Assembly (NCBI RefSeq): GCF_000242895.2
Contig: NC_021171.1
Coordinates: 592,001-656,000, forward strand
Direction of reading: 5' to 3'
DNA: 64,000 nucleotides
From: Bacillus sp. 1NLA3E
Lineage (GTDB): Bacteria; Bacillota; Bacilli; Bacillales; Cytobacillaceae
The notes beneath the pieces are model-generated. The model worked only from the letters and a program-made list of their open reading frames with translations, was not told the origin of the DNA and ran no database searches. Made by a program: the position numbers and the translations under genes. This document shows, piece after piece, positions 8,314 to 18,400 of the stretch. Numbering within the stretch: position 1 is the first letter of the stretch; the number at the start of each line of letters is the position of its first letter.

Positions 8314-9012
8314 ATGGAAGAAGTCAAAATTCTTATTGTAGATGATGAAGATCGAATCAGAGAAATGATTAGGGAGTATACCAGCCCTGATGGATTCGAA
8401 ATTGATGAGGCCTCCGATGGAATTGAAGCATTGGAAATGTTTAGCCAGAATCAATATTCCTTAATCATTCTTGATGTGATGATGCCCAAGATGGATGGGT
8501 GGGTTGTATGTCGGGAAATTAGAAAAACATCACAGGTTCCTATCATTATGCTGACGGCTAGGGGAGAAGAGTATGATAAACTCTTTGGTTTTGAGTTGGG
8601 TATTGACGATTATATTGTCAAACCTTTCAGTCCAAAAGAGCTTCTTGCCCGAATGAAAGCAATCATTCGTAGAAGTTCAGCAACAAATGAGAGTGAAACA
8701 AAATTTGAAACGGTTAGGGTTGAAGGCCTGGTCATTGAATATAAATCGAGGAATGTTTATGTTGATGGGAATGTTGTTAACCTCACTCCTAAGGAGTTTG
8801 AATTGCTGAGTCTGTTTGTCCAGAATCCAAATAGAGTTTTTACAAGGGAGCAACTATTGAATTCAATCTGGGGACTTGATCATAAGGGAGATGATCGAAC
8901 GGTTGATACCCATATAAAGACACTCCGTGATAGCATTAGAGAATATCGGAGATTTATTGTAACTGTCTGGGGAACTGGCTACAAATTTGATGCGGGGAAA
9001 TCCCATAAATGA
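8314..9012 (+). CDS. OmpR-family response regulator (YclJ-like)
   Basis: The protein of about 232 residues has a receiver domain (ILIVDDEDRIREMI, phospho-acceptor in LIILDVMMPKMDGW, Lys in YIVKPFSPKEL) and a winged-helix effector domain (LTPKEFELLSLFV, DRTVDTHIKTLRDSI, WGTGYKF). ATG is preferred over an upstream GTG because AGGTAGGTG lies at the right distance. The kinase gene follows after about 57 bases. The overall pair resembles B. subtilis YclJ/YclK, but I rest that on the look of the kinase core only. Its native promoter appears to have been replaced or pushed away by MITE copy D. Confidence 0.92.
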   Translation: MEEVKILIVDDEDRIREMIREYTSPDGFEIDEASDGIEALEMFSQNQYSLIILDVMMPKMDGWVVCREIRKTSQVPIIMLTARGEEYDKLFGFELGIDDYIVKPFSPKELLARMKAIIRRSSATNESETKFETVRVEGLVIEYKSRNVYVDGNVVNLTPKEFELLSLFVQNPNRVFTREQLLNSIWGLDHKGDDRTVDTHIKTLRDSIREYRRFIVTVWGTGYKFDAGKSHK

Positions 9013-9069
9013 CCCATTTTTAGGAAGCTAAAGTAGTGAATAGTTTCGTTAAAATTAATGGAGGAAAAA

Positions 9070-10482
9070 ATGAAGAGTATCCGTTTTAAGCTTTGGGCAG
9101 GAATGATGGCACTTGTTGCGATAGTTTTGCTGCTTCTGTGGTTATTTCAGATTGTTTTTCTTGAAAATTTTTATAACCGGATGTGGACATCTTATATTAA
9201 AAGAGAAGTCATCACCATTAATCAGTTGCTAGAAAAAGGGGAAAAGAGTGCTTTTGAAAGCAAACTGGAGGAATTTGCTTTTAATAATAATATATATGCC
9301 GAACTAGCCGATAAAAATGGGAACTCCATTTATATTACAGGGTCTTCTAGTTCTGCCGGAAAAATGCCTATGATTGATAGTAATGCTAGGAATGGGGTTA
9401 TTCAGGAAATTTTAACCGACAAAGAGGTTGATGTTCCTGTGACACATCCCCGTTTTGGTAACAAATTTATGTTAATTGGGTTACCAATAAGAATTTCGGG
9501 GGAATTATCACAGGTTATGCTCATCATCACGCCTTTAGCTCCAATGAAGGATACAACAGAAATTTTGAAGGGGCAACTCGTTTATATCATTGGTATACTC
9601 CTATTTGCATCCTTGATTATTTCTTTTCTCATTTCGCGAAGTTTTACAAGCCCAATTTTAGAAATAAAAAAAGTGTCTGAAAAAATGGCAGCTGGTGACT
9701 TTTTGGCTAGAATTAAAACAAAAAAGCAGGACGAGATAGGGACCTTAGCAGAAACCATTAATAATATGGGTGAACAGCTGTCTAAAATAGAGCAACTTAG
9801 GAAAGATCTCATTGCCAATGTATCTCATGAACTCCGAACGCCGCTAAGTCTAATCCGTGGATATGCTGAAACGATTAAAGACGTAACAGGTAATGATCCT
9901 GTAAAAAGGGAAAAACAGCTAGGAGTTATTATCGAGGAAACAGAACGGTTAAGTAGAATTGTAGATGATATTATGAACCTTTCTCAGCTACAATCGGGGA
10001 ATGCTAAGTTAAACAAAGTTAGTTTTAAAATAAATGTACTGATAGATGACGCGATGAAGCGGTATGATATTTTAAGTGAAAAAACGGGTGTAGGAATTGT
10101 AAGAATAGGATCGGTTAAAGCATTGGTTAAAGCGGACGAAAATAAAATTGCCCAGGTACTTTATAATCTAATTAACAATGGGTTCAATCATACATCAAAA
10201 GGCGGATTCATTACATTGAAGATAGTAGAGGAAAATGAGAGTGTCAGAATTGAGATTTCTGATACAGGTAAGGGAATAACCCAGGAGGAATTGCCACATA
10301 TATGGGATCGGTACTATAAGGCTGAAAAGACAAGTGAAAAAAGACCAACTGGAACGGGACTGGGCTTGGCAATTGTAAAGGGGATACTTGAGGCCCATCA
10401 GGTTGCCTATGGAGTTGAAAGCAAGGAAAAAGTTGGCACGAAATTTTGGTTTGAACTTAACAAGGTAAACGGTAGTTCTTAA
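9070..10482 (+). CDS. Membrane sensor histidine kinase (YclK-like)
   Basis: About 470 residues from the ATG that follows GGAGG by five bases. N-terminal membrane helix (LWAGMMALVAIVLLLLWLF), extracytoplasmic sensor region of about 130 residues, second helix (LVYIIGILLFASLIISFLI), HAMP, HisKA (IANVSHELRTPLSLIRGYAE with the phospho-His) and a HATPase domain (NLINNGFNHT, DTGKGIT, GTGLGLAIVKG). Partner of the response regulator immediately upstream. The stimulus is unknown; the sensor region has no motif I recognise. Complete, with a strong terminator after it. Confidence 0.92.
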   Translation: MKSIRFKLWAGMMALVAIVLLLLWLFQIVFLENFYNRMWTSYIKREVITINQLLEKGEKSAFESKLEEFAFNNNIYAELADKNGNSIYITGSSSSAGKMPMIDSNARNGVIQEILTDKEVDVPVTHPRFGNKFMLIGLPIRISGELSQVMLIITPLAPMKDTTEILKGQLVYIIGILLFASLIISFLISRSFTSPILEIKKVSEKMAAGDFLARIKTKKQDEIGTLAETINNMGEQLSKIEQLRKDLIANVSHELRTPLSLIRGYAETIKDVTGNDPVKREKQLGVIIEETERLSRIVDDIMNLSQLQSGNAKLNKVSFKINVLIDDAMKRYDILSEKTGVGIVRIGSVKALVKADENKIAQVLYNLINNGFNHTSKGGFITLKIVEENESVRIEISDTGKGITQEELPHIWDRYYKAEKTSEKRPTGTGLGLAIVKGILEAHQVAYGVESKEKVGTKFWFELNKVNGSS

Positions 10483-10489
10483 AAAAAAT

Positions 10490-10518
10490 AGGCTCAGTCA
10501 TAGGTCTGAGCCTTTTTG
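10490..10518 (+). terminator. Terminator after the YclK-like kinase
   Basis: AGGCTCAG / CTGAGCCT arms around TCATAGGT, followed by TTTTTG. The AGGCTCAG arm recurs in the hairpins around the transposase remnant. Confidence 0.85.
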
Positions 10519-10591
10519 TTGTTTTAAAAAAATTTGAATCTATTCATCTAAGACTTGATGTTTTAGTAGATTATCGGTGACAGTGCTCCGC

Positions 10592-12469
10592 CTATTGTTT
10601 CCCGATTCTAAACTCTGAAATGTCCTGCAAAGCTTGTTGTAGATCAGATCTTGTTTTTACATCATCATCAATTTCGATACCTAGTTCAATCATGGTGTCG
10701 GCAATTTCAGGACTGATTCCTGTAAGGATAGTGGAGCAACCTAATAATTTAATCCCTTTAACTATTTTAAATAAGTGGTTGACCACGGCAGTATCAACAA
10801 AAGGGACGCCGGAAATATCAATAATTAGTTTTTGAGCTTTTAGTTCTTTTACTCGGATAAGTGTCTTTTCTCGGATTTTTTTGGCACGATACGTATCTAC
10901 ATTACCAACTACTGGAAGAATACAAACTCTTTCAGCTATTGGAATGATAGGGACTGACAATTCATCTACAGTTTCCCGATGGCTTTTTAACAATTCCTCT
11001 TTATAATTTACGAAATAGGCAGTATAAGAATCGATATATATATCAATGATGTCGTTTACATTGCGCTCTAACGTGAAGAATTCCTCTGTATCAAGCGTAC
11101 TTTGGGATTCAATGTAGAATGCTTTGATTGCATTCCAAATAATTCCACGGGTTGATTGGAAAAGCTCCCAGGCTAAATGAATTGGAAACTCTGTTTTAGC
11201 ACTTTTCACTCCTCTTTCTTTTGCTACATCCATTATCTCTTCTATTTTAACTTCAAGTATATTTTGAGCTACGAGTTTCATAATCGGATTTCCAAATTCA
11301 GCATATCCATCCAACTCGCCATTTTCTCTCATTAATGAAGTAATATAGCTTTTGTTTTTGTGTAAGTATTGAACCCATTCTTCCGTATAAAACGCTAAAT
11401 TTTTATTTAAAAATTCCGTTAACTCCAATTTTGAATCAATTACTTGTATCATAGATTGACCTCCTATAAATTGGTTAGAGTGTTGAATTGTTTTAGAGAA
11501 TGAAAGATAAAAAGTGGTACCTTCTCCTTCTTCACTTGTTACACGTACCTTGCCGTGATTGCCGTGGATTGCATTATAGACTTGTGCAAGTCCCATTCCT
11601 TTTCCATCCTGTTTCAAAGTAAAAAAAGGAGTTCCAAGTAGGCGAATTTTGTCTTGTGGAATACCAATTCCAGAATCAGAAATGTTTAGATGGATTTCAT
11701 GGAGGTCTTCATTTTGCTCAATGAACAAAGTTCCACCTTTAGGCATCGCTTCAATTGCATTTTTAATTAAATTAAACAAGGCTTTTTTAATTTGATCTTT
11801 TCTACCGACAACCATGGCACATTCATTATCAAATCTCTTTATTAGGTTGATATCATAAAGTTGGTTTTGAAATAAAAGTAAGATGGATTCTATTTCGGCA
11901 CATACATTGAAAGATATTTGTTTTTCCTGAGCGAATTCCGGTTTGGAGACACTCATTAGATCATTTAGAATATGAATGGCTCGGTCCAATTCACTTTGGG
12001 CAATTTGAGAATATTCTTGATTGTAGGTTTGTTCCATTAATTGTAGAAATCCTTTCACAGCAGTCAAGGGATTTCGGACTTCATGTGCAATACCAGCAGC
12101 CATTTCTCCTATGGATGATAATAAGTGGTTATTCCAGTTATTATGGTCATGAGATGTTTGCAAATAATTGATATTTAACATATATACATGGATTTTATCT
12201 AGCTTTTGATCTTTGAATGTTCGGTGGAATAAGAAAAAGTATGGTTGTGTATCGAAAGTCAAAATGAACGAGCTGGATTTACCCATGAAACATTCATGTA
12301 GCTTTGTCTTAATTTCATTGTTTTTAACTTGATGAAATAAATTGTTACTTTCAGTTTCATCTGAGTTTAAAAGTCTTTTACCTTCATTGTTAGCACTTAG
12401 AATCATTGCATCGGGATTGAGTTCAATTAAACCATATGAGATCTCTTGGTTAGCGGGAGATTTAATCAT
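10592..12469 (-). CDS. PAS-histidine kinase fused in frame to RsbR-like STAS protein
   Basis: A 625-residue product from the ATG preceded by GGGGCAGGGG; it overlaps the upstream RsbT-like gene by eight bases. Order: PAS-like region (about 10-105), HisKA (IGEMAAGIAHEVRNPLTAVK, phospho-His near 129), HATPase (NLIKNAIEAMPKGG, DSGIGIP, GKGMGLAQVYNAI) ending near 330, then an RsbR-type N-terminal helical domain and a C-terminal STAS domain (VDTYRAKKI, IIDISGVPFVDTAVVNHL, the Thr being the usual RsbT target). There is no transmembrane segment. At the junction an AGGAGG ribosome binding site and ATG lie in frame with no stop before them, so the RsbR part could also be made alone (286 residues). Kinase and RsbR are normally separate genes. 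The role is probably general stress or sporulation signalling, inferred. Confidence 0.82.
   Translation of the reverse strand: MIKSPANQEISYGLIELNPDAMILSANNEGKRLLNSDETESNNLFHQVKNNEIKTKLHECFMGKSSSFILTFDTQPYFFLFHRTFKDQKLDKIHVYMLNINYLQTSHDHNNWNNHLLSSIGEMAAGIAHEVRNPLTAVKGFLQLMEQTYNQEYSQIAQSELDRAIHILNDLMSVSKPEFAQEKQISFNVCAEIESILLLFQNQLYDINLIKRFDNECAMVVGRKDQIKKALFNLIKNAIEAMPKGGTLFIEQNEDLHEIHLNISDSGIGIPQDKIRLLGTPFFTLKQDGKGMGLAQVYNAIHGNHGKVRVTSEEGEGTTFYLSFSKTIQHSNQFIGGQSMIQVIDSKLELTEFLNKNLAFYTEEWVQYLHKNKSYITSLMRENGELDGYAEFGNPIMKLVAQNILEVKIEEIMDVAKERGVKSAKTEFPIHLAWELFQSTRGIIWNAIKAFYIESQSTLDTEEFFTLERNVNDIIDIYIDSYTAYFVNYKEELLKSHRETVDELSVPIIPIAERVCILPVVGNVDTYRAKKIREKTLIRVKELKAQKLIIDISGVPFVDTAVVNHLFKIVKGIKLLGCSTILTGISPEIADTMIELGIEIDDDVKTRSDLQQALQDISEFRIGKQ
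11450..11466 (-). promoter_or_regulatory. Internal ribosome binding site and ATG for the RsbR-like half
   Basis: On the minus strand ATAGGAGGTCAATCTATG is a near-ideal Shine-Dalgarno plus start for MIQVIDSKLELTEF. It lies inside the long kinase frame without an intervening stop, so one gene may give both a fused and a free STAS protein. Confidence 0.65.
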
Positions 12470-12869
12470 AGTAATTCCCCTGCCCCTCTTTGAGCCATTT
12501 GACTGCTCTAACCTTAGTACCCAGGTTAACGGTACTTGTGATTTCAAATACATCCATTAATCGTTTCACTCCTGACAACCCCAATCCTAATCCTGTTTTA
12601 GAAGGGACAGTATTATTTAAAACTTGCTCAAGGTTCGGAATGCCTGGACCTTGGTCAATTGCGATTATTTCTATACCATAGGAGGGGTCTGGCTTAATAA
12701 AAAGCTCGCCTTTGCCAGCGTAAAAGACAATATTGCGGGTTAGTTCCATTATGGATACTACTAATTTGGTTTGTTGGCTCTTATTCAAGCCGCATTCGTC
12801 AGCAACTCTTTTACCAATTGAACTCGCCATATAAACATCATCTTCTCGTTCAATAACAATCCTGTACAA
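12462..12869 (-). CDS. RsbT-like serine/threonine kinase (anti-sigma-type GHKL fold)
   Basis: The 135-residue protein is colinear with RsbT: MASSIGKRVADECGL, SIMELTRNIVFYAGKG with the N-box, IIAIDQGPGIP and GLGLGLSGVKRLMDVF. RsbT phosphorylates STAS proteins of the stressosome (RsbS, RsbR) and is released to switch on the phosphatase RsbU and so sigma-B. Here no RsbS or RsbU is encoded nearby; the only STAS partner is the RsbR-like half of the overlapping downstream gene. Start codon TTG is chosen because the conserved N-terminus needs it; AGGGG lies upstream. Both genes are read as one unit. Confidence 0.85.
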   Translation of the reverse strand: MYRIVIEREDDVYMASSIGKRVADECGLNKSQQTKLVVSIMELTRNIVFYAGKGELFIKPDPSYGIEIIAIDQGPGIPNLEQVLNNTVPSKTGLGLGLSGVKRLMDVFEITSTVNLGTKVRAVKWLKEGQGNYYD

Positions 12870-13040
12870 ATTTGTCCCCTATTCCTTTCAAAAATGTAAA
12901 AATGAGTATATTTCCACAGTGTATTTTATCACACTTATTCAGAGAAATGGTGAATTATTTTAAAAATATTGAAAATTCCTATTATAATATAGGCTTTTAG
13001 ATGATTAACTATCCTACAATAAATTTTCCTAGTAATATTC

Positions 13041-13077
13041 AAAAAGCTGCTACCGGGAATGAGCGGTAGCAGCTTTA
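13041..13077. terminator. Bidirectional terminator
   Basis: Perfect arms AAAGCTGCTACCG and CGGTAGCAGCTTT around GGAATGAG. On the minus strand it ends the F0-like cassette and runs into TTTTTG. Confidence 0.85.
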
Positions 13078-13096
13078 ATATTTATCCTATTCTTTA

Positions 13097-14065
13097 TTAC
13101 CCACCAACACTTTTTTTCTGTGGTTTTAAATGGGTAAGGAGTCCATGATATTCGGTAATATATAGTTCGATACCAGGCATTTCATCAAGATAATGGTCTT
13201 GCAAAAGCTGGAAGTAATTCACCCTGTGAAGTGAATCATAAGGCATTGCTGGATATGCATTATTCTTTTTATAAAATAAATTAACTGCCTTTTGTACCTT
13301 GTCGATGATAGGAGGAATGTTTTTGTCCTTTTCCTCAAAAATATCAAACGTCTCTTTTGACATATAAAATGGTTTGCTTGGTATCCCATGAAGGTAGGGA
13401 GCGAGCCGATCAAAGTTAATGCTGTTATCCTCTTTTACAAGGATAGTTCTGTTAATTCCTTTTGGTAGGTCATCAGAAAATTGGCGTACCGCATAACGGA
13501 CATCATAGAGTGTAGATTCAATGATAGGCCATTCAACAGCTTCCTCTGAATTTTTTCTATTATCTTGTGTTTTTATTTTTGGCTTTCCTTTCTTTGAAAG
13601 GATTCCAAGATATTTATACATCATTACATAACCTATTAGACAACCAACGACAAGTCCGCAGAGCAAACCGATAACGGTATAAGATGGATAATTATGAAGA
13701 TTCTCGTCCATTTTTGCTCCTAATTGGTAACCTCCAAAGATGGATAATCCTAGTGCTATTCCGCCCATGATGTGAATTGATGATGTTTTTACTAAAAAGT
13801 TCACGAACTCTTGTAAGCTTGTTTCAATCCCTTTGCTTCCCTTTTTTAAGGGGTTTTTTAGGTCACTTATAATTTCCTCTGAAGCATGGCAGTCTTTGAG
13901 AAAGTTTTCAATATAATTATTTGTAGTTTCCTGATCATGTTTTATTACGTATGCTGTCTTACGGAAATTCCCTCTTACATATTTGATATTAAACCACTTT
14001 TGTTCTTCTTCCAGCTCTACCATTTCTATTACTTTACCATGTTCTTTTAAATAGGTGCTTTTCAT
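13097..14065 (-). CDS. AtpZ/AtpI-like two-helix protein with extra N- and C-terminal domains
   Basis: 322 residues. Residues 1-95 are soluble and unrecognised. Residues about 99-152 form two membrane helices with the AtpZ/AtpI pattern (GGIALGLSIFGGYQLGAKMD, then a helix beginning YTVIGLLCGLVVGCLIG). Residues 180-322 are a soluble domain (RYAVRQFSDDLP, FDRLAPYLHGIPSKP, YMSKETFDIFEE) that reminds me of a small Bacillus DUF family (possibly DUF3939; weak). AtpZ/AtpI proteins accompany ATP synthase operons and help c-ring assembly or Mg2+/Ca2+ movement. The ATG overlaps the stop of the b-like gene (ATGA), so it is translationally coupled to it. It is much longer than AtpZ/AtpI (about 80-130 residues), hence a fusion. 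Confidence 0.6.
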   Translation of the reverse strand: MKSTYLKEHGKVIEMVELEEEQKWFNIKYVRGNFRKTAYVIKHDQETTNNYIENFLKDCHASEEIISDLKNPLKKGSKGIETSLQEFVNFLVKTSSIHIMGGIALGLSIFGGYQLGAKMDENLHNYPSYTVIGLLCGLVVGCLIGYVMMYKYLGILSKKGKPKIKTQDNRKNSEEAVEWPIIESTLYDVRYAVRQFSDDLPKGINRTILVKEDNSINFDRLAPYLHGIPSKPFYMSKETFDIFEEKDKNIPPIIDKVQKAVNLFYKKNNAYPAMPYDSLHRVNYFQLLQDHYLDEMPGIELYITEYHGLLTHLKPQKKSVGG

Positions 14066-14442
14066 GAGGCACCACGCACCCCGCGTACATTCTTAGGTCT
14101 ACCGTCATCGTATGCTTGGGTACGGATCATCAAAGCATCTTTTCGGGCGTCCTTAACAATTTGGGCAGCCTCCTGTCGCCCTTTTTCTATAATCTCTCTA
14201 GCCTCCCGTGTTGCTTTTTCAGTCATTTCTCGTTGTCGAATCATATTGTTCTCTGCATCCTGTTTATAGGTATCAGCTAGCTGGAGTTCATTTCCAATCG
14301 TTTCTCTCCTACGCTCCAATGCCTCAACTAGTTTACCAAGAAACTTCTTCTTAAGAATGAAAATTAGAATCGTAAACAAAATAGCTTGGTAAACCATTGT
14401 TCCAATTGAAACAGGCATACCAAAAATTTCAAAATCCCCCAT
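14062..14442 (-). CDS. Shortened F0 subunit b-like protein
   Basis: 126 residues against about 165-170 for normal subunit b. It has the N-terminal membrane helix (IGTMVYQAILFTILIFILKK) and the start of the charged stalk (FLGKLVEALERRRETIGNEL, then EMTEKATREAREIIEKG and AAQIVKDARKDA). After that it ends in an unrelated short tail (DDGRPKNVRGVRGAS). The missing part is the C-terminal dimer end that holds the delta subunit of F1. So this b cannot make the usual stator contact. It lies 14 bases after the a-subunit gene and overlaps the AtpZ-like gene by four. The tail could come from an old frameshift, though the ATGA overlap suggests a settled arrangement. Confidence 0.75.
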   Translation of the reverse strand: MGDFEIFGMPVSIGTMVYQAILFTILIFILKKKFLGKLVEALERRRETIGNELQLADTYKQDAENNMIRQREMTEKATREAREIIEKGRQEAAQIVKDARKDALMIRTQAYDDGRPKNVRGVRGAS

Positions 14443-14456
14443 TTTTCATATCCCCT

Positions 14457-15475
<1,019 letters not shown>

Positions 15476-15510
15476 GAAGGCAACAACCAGAGCTTACTGG
15501 TTTTGCCTTC
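15476..15510 (-). terminator. Terminator after the ASCH gene
   Basis: GAAGGCAACAACCAG pairs with CTGGTTTTGCCTTC around AGCTTA, just downstream of the minus-strand ASCH gene. Confidence 0.65.
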
Positions 15511-15533
15511 AAAATAGTATATAAAAAAAATAG

Positions 15534-15884
15534 TTACTCAGATACAGGACTGAATTCGTGGACCCACACTCTCATTTTGGGGAGCCAAGGCATTCCTGGA
15601 TGAAAGGATAAAATCTTATTTTTATATTCTTCTACCGTTTCAAATCCTTCTTGGCGAGCATGCTCATCAGTTAATTGACCAAGAGACTGAGAATACACTC
15701 GTTCGACGATGAATTTTTTATCCTTCAAAATCATAATTTCTCCAACATCTGCATATCTGCCATTCCGGCGTGTGGCTGTTTTCCGGCCTTCCATTACTTT
15801 GTTAACATCTTCAGATACTGTTACAAGTCGATCAATCGTACATGTTTTTGGCGGCAGTGCATTGGTTTCTTTATCAGCAGTCAT
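15534..15884 (-). CDS. ASCH-domain protein
   Basis: 116 residues with an ASCH fold pattern: KVMEGRKTATRRNGRYADVGE early, a central strand region IVERVYSQSLGQLTDEHARQ, EGFETVEEYKNKI and the end strand MRVWVHEF. ASCH proteins bind RNA or modified nucleosides; some are nucleases or amidohydrolases. Start ATG has AAAGGAGG eight bases upstream. It stands alone, with its own terminator, between the F0-like cassette and the chitinase. No catalytic assignment can be made beyond the Lys/Arg-rich GRKTATRR loop typical of the family. Confidence 0.78.
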   Translation of the reverse strand: MTADKETNALPPKTCTIDRLVTVSEDVNKVMEGRKTATRRNGRYADVGEIMILKDKKFIVERVYSQSLGQLTDEHARQEGFETVEEYKNKILSFHPGMPWLPKMRVWVHEFSPVSE

Positions 15885-16046
15885 TGAAAAGCCTCCTTTT
15901 ATCTGTTTTCACGTTATTAATGTAACATATTTCAAACTAAGACCAAAATTTTCAATACCTGGCTATGCATTCAATTTAAAAATATACGTTGGATTCAAGT
16001 GTAAAAGCTTTATTAGATTTTCTTTTTGTCTCTGTTAAATTAGAAT

Positions 16047-16176
16047 GTTGATTTCCGTTCCAGGCGCTTCGCTTTCCGCGGGGCGGGCGGTGAGCCTCCT
16101 CGTTGCTAAAGCTCCTGCGGGGTCTCACCTGTCCCGCTGCTCCAGCAGGAGTCTCGCGCCTTCCACTCCAATCAAC
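16047..16176 (-). repeat. MITE-like repeat, copy E (inverted)
   Basis: Starts GTTGATTTCCGTTCCAGG and ends CCACTCCAATCAAC. Outer flanks CTGTTAAATTAGAAT and ATTGAGCTTTAAAATAGCC match the outer terminal repeats of copies D and G. Confidence 0.85.
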
Positions 16177-16314
16177 ATTGAGCTTTAAAATAGCCTTCTT
16201 TTTAAGATCATGTAATGCTACTTTTTACCGCTACTTCTCACGGCTTTTCCATATTAAAATGTATATAAGATAGATTAGATATAAATTTTAAACTGAGAGG
16301 AAGGAAATGGCAGA

Positions 16315-18123
16315 ATGCAGAGCTTCAAGGGGAAACATTCATCTAAAAGACTATTTATTCTTTCCACTATATTTCTATTATTTATTAGTTGCTTTACAAG
16401 TTTTAGGATCGTTGAGGCTGCGAAGGTTGATAAAACAGCGCCTACTGCTCCAACAAATCTACTTGCAACTGGAGTAACAGAAACGACAATATCTTTAGGT
16501 TGGAATTCCTCTACGGATAATGTAGCGGTTACTAGTTATGATGTGTATCAAGATAATAGATTAATAGGGACAGTTTCTTCAACTCAATATGTAGTCAAGA
16601 ATCTAGTCTCAAATACAACCTATAGCTTTTATATAACGGCTAGAGATGCAAAAGGGAATCTATCAAATGCAAGTAATACAATAAAAGTGACTACAAATAA
16701 GCTCATGATTGATCTACCACCACAGGTAGGTGAGTTAATGGTTTCACCCATTGCGGTTGATGGGAAAACAATAAGTGGAACAGTTACCTTATCTGTTAAT
16801 CCTCTTGATGATAAAGGAATAAGTAAGGTGGAGTTCTATAGCAATAACGGGGGCTATTTAATTCGCACCCTAACTGCTGCTCCATATAATGTTAATTGGG
16901 CTACTGATCCATGGGTCCCTGATGGGGAGCAAATAGTTAAAGCAGTCGTTTATGATACCTCAAATCAAGTGGCACAAGTTTCAAGAACAGTTATTGTGAA
17001 AAATACAATCACACCAGTACAAACTGAGTATAAGACAGTAGGTTATTACACAGGCTGGTCTGCCTATTCAAATTTTCAGGTAACGGATATTGATGCAAGT
17101 AAGCTTACTCATTTGAATTATGCATTTGCCAATATCTCTTCTGATGGACAAATCGCATTGGGAGATTCCTGGGTGGATGTAGAGAAATCATTTCCAGGAG
17201 ATACGTCGGATCAGCCTTATAAAGGGAATTTTTATCAATTAACCAAATTAAAACAACAATATCCTCAACTAAAAACATTAATTTCTGTTGGCGGCTGGAC
17301 TTGGTCAGATAAGTTTTCTGATGTAGCACTTACTGAACAATCTAGAACAATATTTGCTGAAAGTTGTCTGCAGTTTATTCTAAAATATGGTTTTGACGGA
17401 ATTGATATAGATTGGGAATACCCAGTTGTTGGAGGGCGAATAGGGAATATCAACCGGCCAGAGGATAAACAAAATTTCACGCTATTATTAAAGAAGATAA
17501 GGGAAACTTTGGATGCTCAAAGTGCTAAGGATGGGAAAAAGTATCTTTTAACCATCGCAGGTGGTGCTGGAAAAGGCTATGCAGCGAATACTGAATTGAA
17601 CTTGCTTTCTTCCTATATAGATTATGTTCAACTGATGACTTATGATATCCACGGATCTTGGGATTTAATTACTGGAATGAATGCTCAGTTGTATATGGAC
17701 CCTGATACCGGATTTTATTCGGAGTGGAGTGTACAAGATGCAGTCCAAACCTTTCTTAATAACGGTGTGCCAAAAAATAAGATCATAATGGGGATACCAT
17801 TCTACGGGAGATCCTACAATCAAGTTACCAATGTGAATAATGGTTTATACCAGACTTTTACAGGTGCAGGTTCAGCTATTAGTTATGCAGAACTTGAGGC
17901 AAATTACGTTAATAAGAATGGATTTATTCGTTATTGGGAGCCAGACTCCAAAGTACCTTGGTTGTTTAATGGTTCACAATTTATCAGCTATGATGATGGA
18001 GAATCTATTGGTTATAAAACCTCTTATATTAAAACTACAGGTTTGGGTGGAGCCATGATGTGGGAATTAAGCCAAGATCCAAATAAAGTGTTAGTGAGTA
18101 AGATTTATAATGACTTGAGATAA
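16315..18123 (+). CDS. Secreted GH18 chitinase with FN3 and Ig-like domains
   Basis: 602 residues. A signal peptide (hydrophobic LFILSTIFLLFISCF, likely cleavage after VEA near 35) is followed by a fibronectin type III domain (about 41-127, APTAPTNLLATGVTETTIS), an Ig-like domain with the VEFYSNNGG pattern (about 135-235) and a GH18 barrel (about 243-602). The GH18 signature DGIDIDWEYP occupies 361-370, with Glu368 as the catalytic acid; SVGGWTWS and the MTYDIHGSW strand are also present. The enzyme hydrolyses chitin or chito-oligosaccharides outside the cell. GAGAGGAAGG precedes the ATG. It is transcribed alone with a terminator after it. Whether it is endo- or exo-acting cannot be told. Confidence 0.93.
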   Translation: MQSFKGKHSSKRLFILSTIFLLFISCFTSFRIVEAAKVDKTAPTAPTNLLATGVTETTISLGWNSSTDNVAVTSYDVYQDNRLIGTVSSTQYVVKNLVSNTTYSFYITARDAKGNLSNASNTIKVTTNKLMIDLPPQVGELMVSPIAVDGKTISGTVTLSVNPLDDKGISKVEFYSNNGGYLIRTLTAAPYNVNWATDPWVPDGEQIVKAVVYDTSNQVAQVSRTVIVKNTITPVQTEYKTVGYYTGWSAYSNFQVTDIDASKLTHLNYAFANISSDGQIALGDSWVDVEKSFPGDTSDQPYKGNFYQLTKLKQQYPQLKTLISVGGWTWSDKFSDVALTEQSRTIFAESCLQFILKYGFDGIDIDWEYPVVGGRIGNINRPEDKQNFTLLLKKIRETLDAQSAKDGKKYLLTIAGGAGKGYAANTELNLLSSYIDYVQLMTYDIHGSWDLITGMNAQLYMDPDTGFYSEWSVQDAVQTFLNNGVPKNKIIMGIPFYGRSYNQVTNVNNGLYQTFTGAGSAISYAELEANYVNKNGFIRYWEPDSKVPWLFNGSQFISYDDGESIGYKTSYIKTTGLGGAMMWELSQDPNKVLVSKIYNDLR

Positions 18124-18134
18124 GTCAACGAAGA

Positions 18135-18165
18135 AAGGAGAGTTGCTGATGCACTCTCCTTTTTT
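18135..18165 (+). terminator. Terminator after the chitinase
   Basis: AAGGAGAGT / ACTCTCCTT arms around TGCTGATGC, then TTTTT. Confidence 0.85.
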
Positions 18166-18400
18166 ACATACAAAACTAATATGGCGTTTCACGCCACCAT
18201 TTACCATGAAAATACATTCGAAGTACCAACCTAACTCAATAAAGGCGGTGTGAGCAGAGCTAGACTTGACCTATTTAATGCGAAAAGCGTATATTTTTCA
18301 CTCAAATGGGGAATATACTTCACTTTTGCGGCGCTCCGTCCCTTTTCCACAAATGGTAAAATGAAAGAAGTAAAGCTAAGTAGGAGAGGGGACAGTTAAT

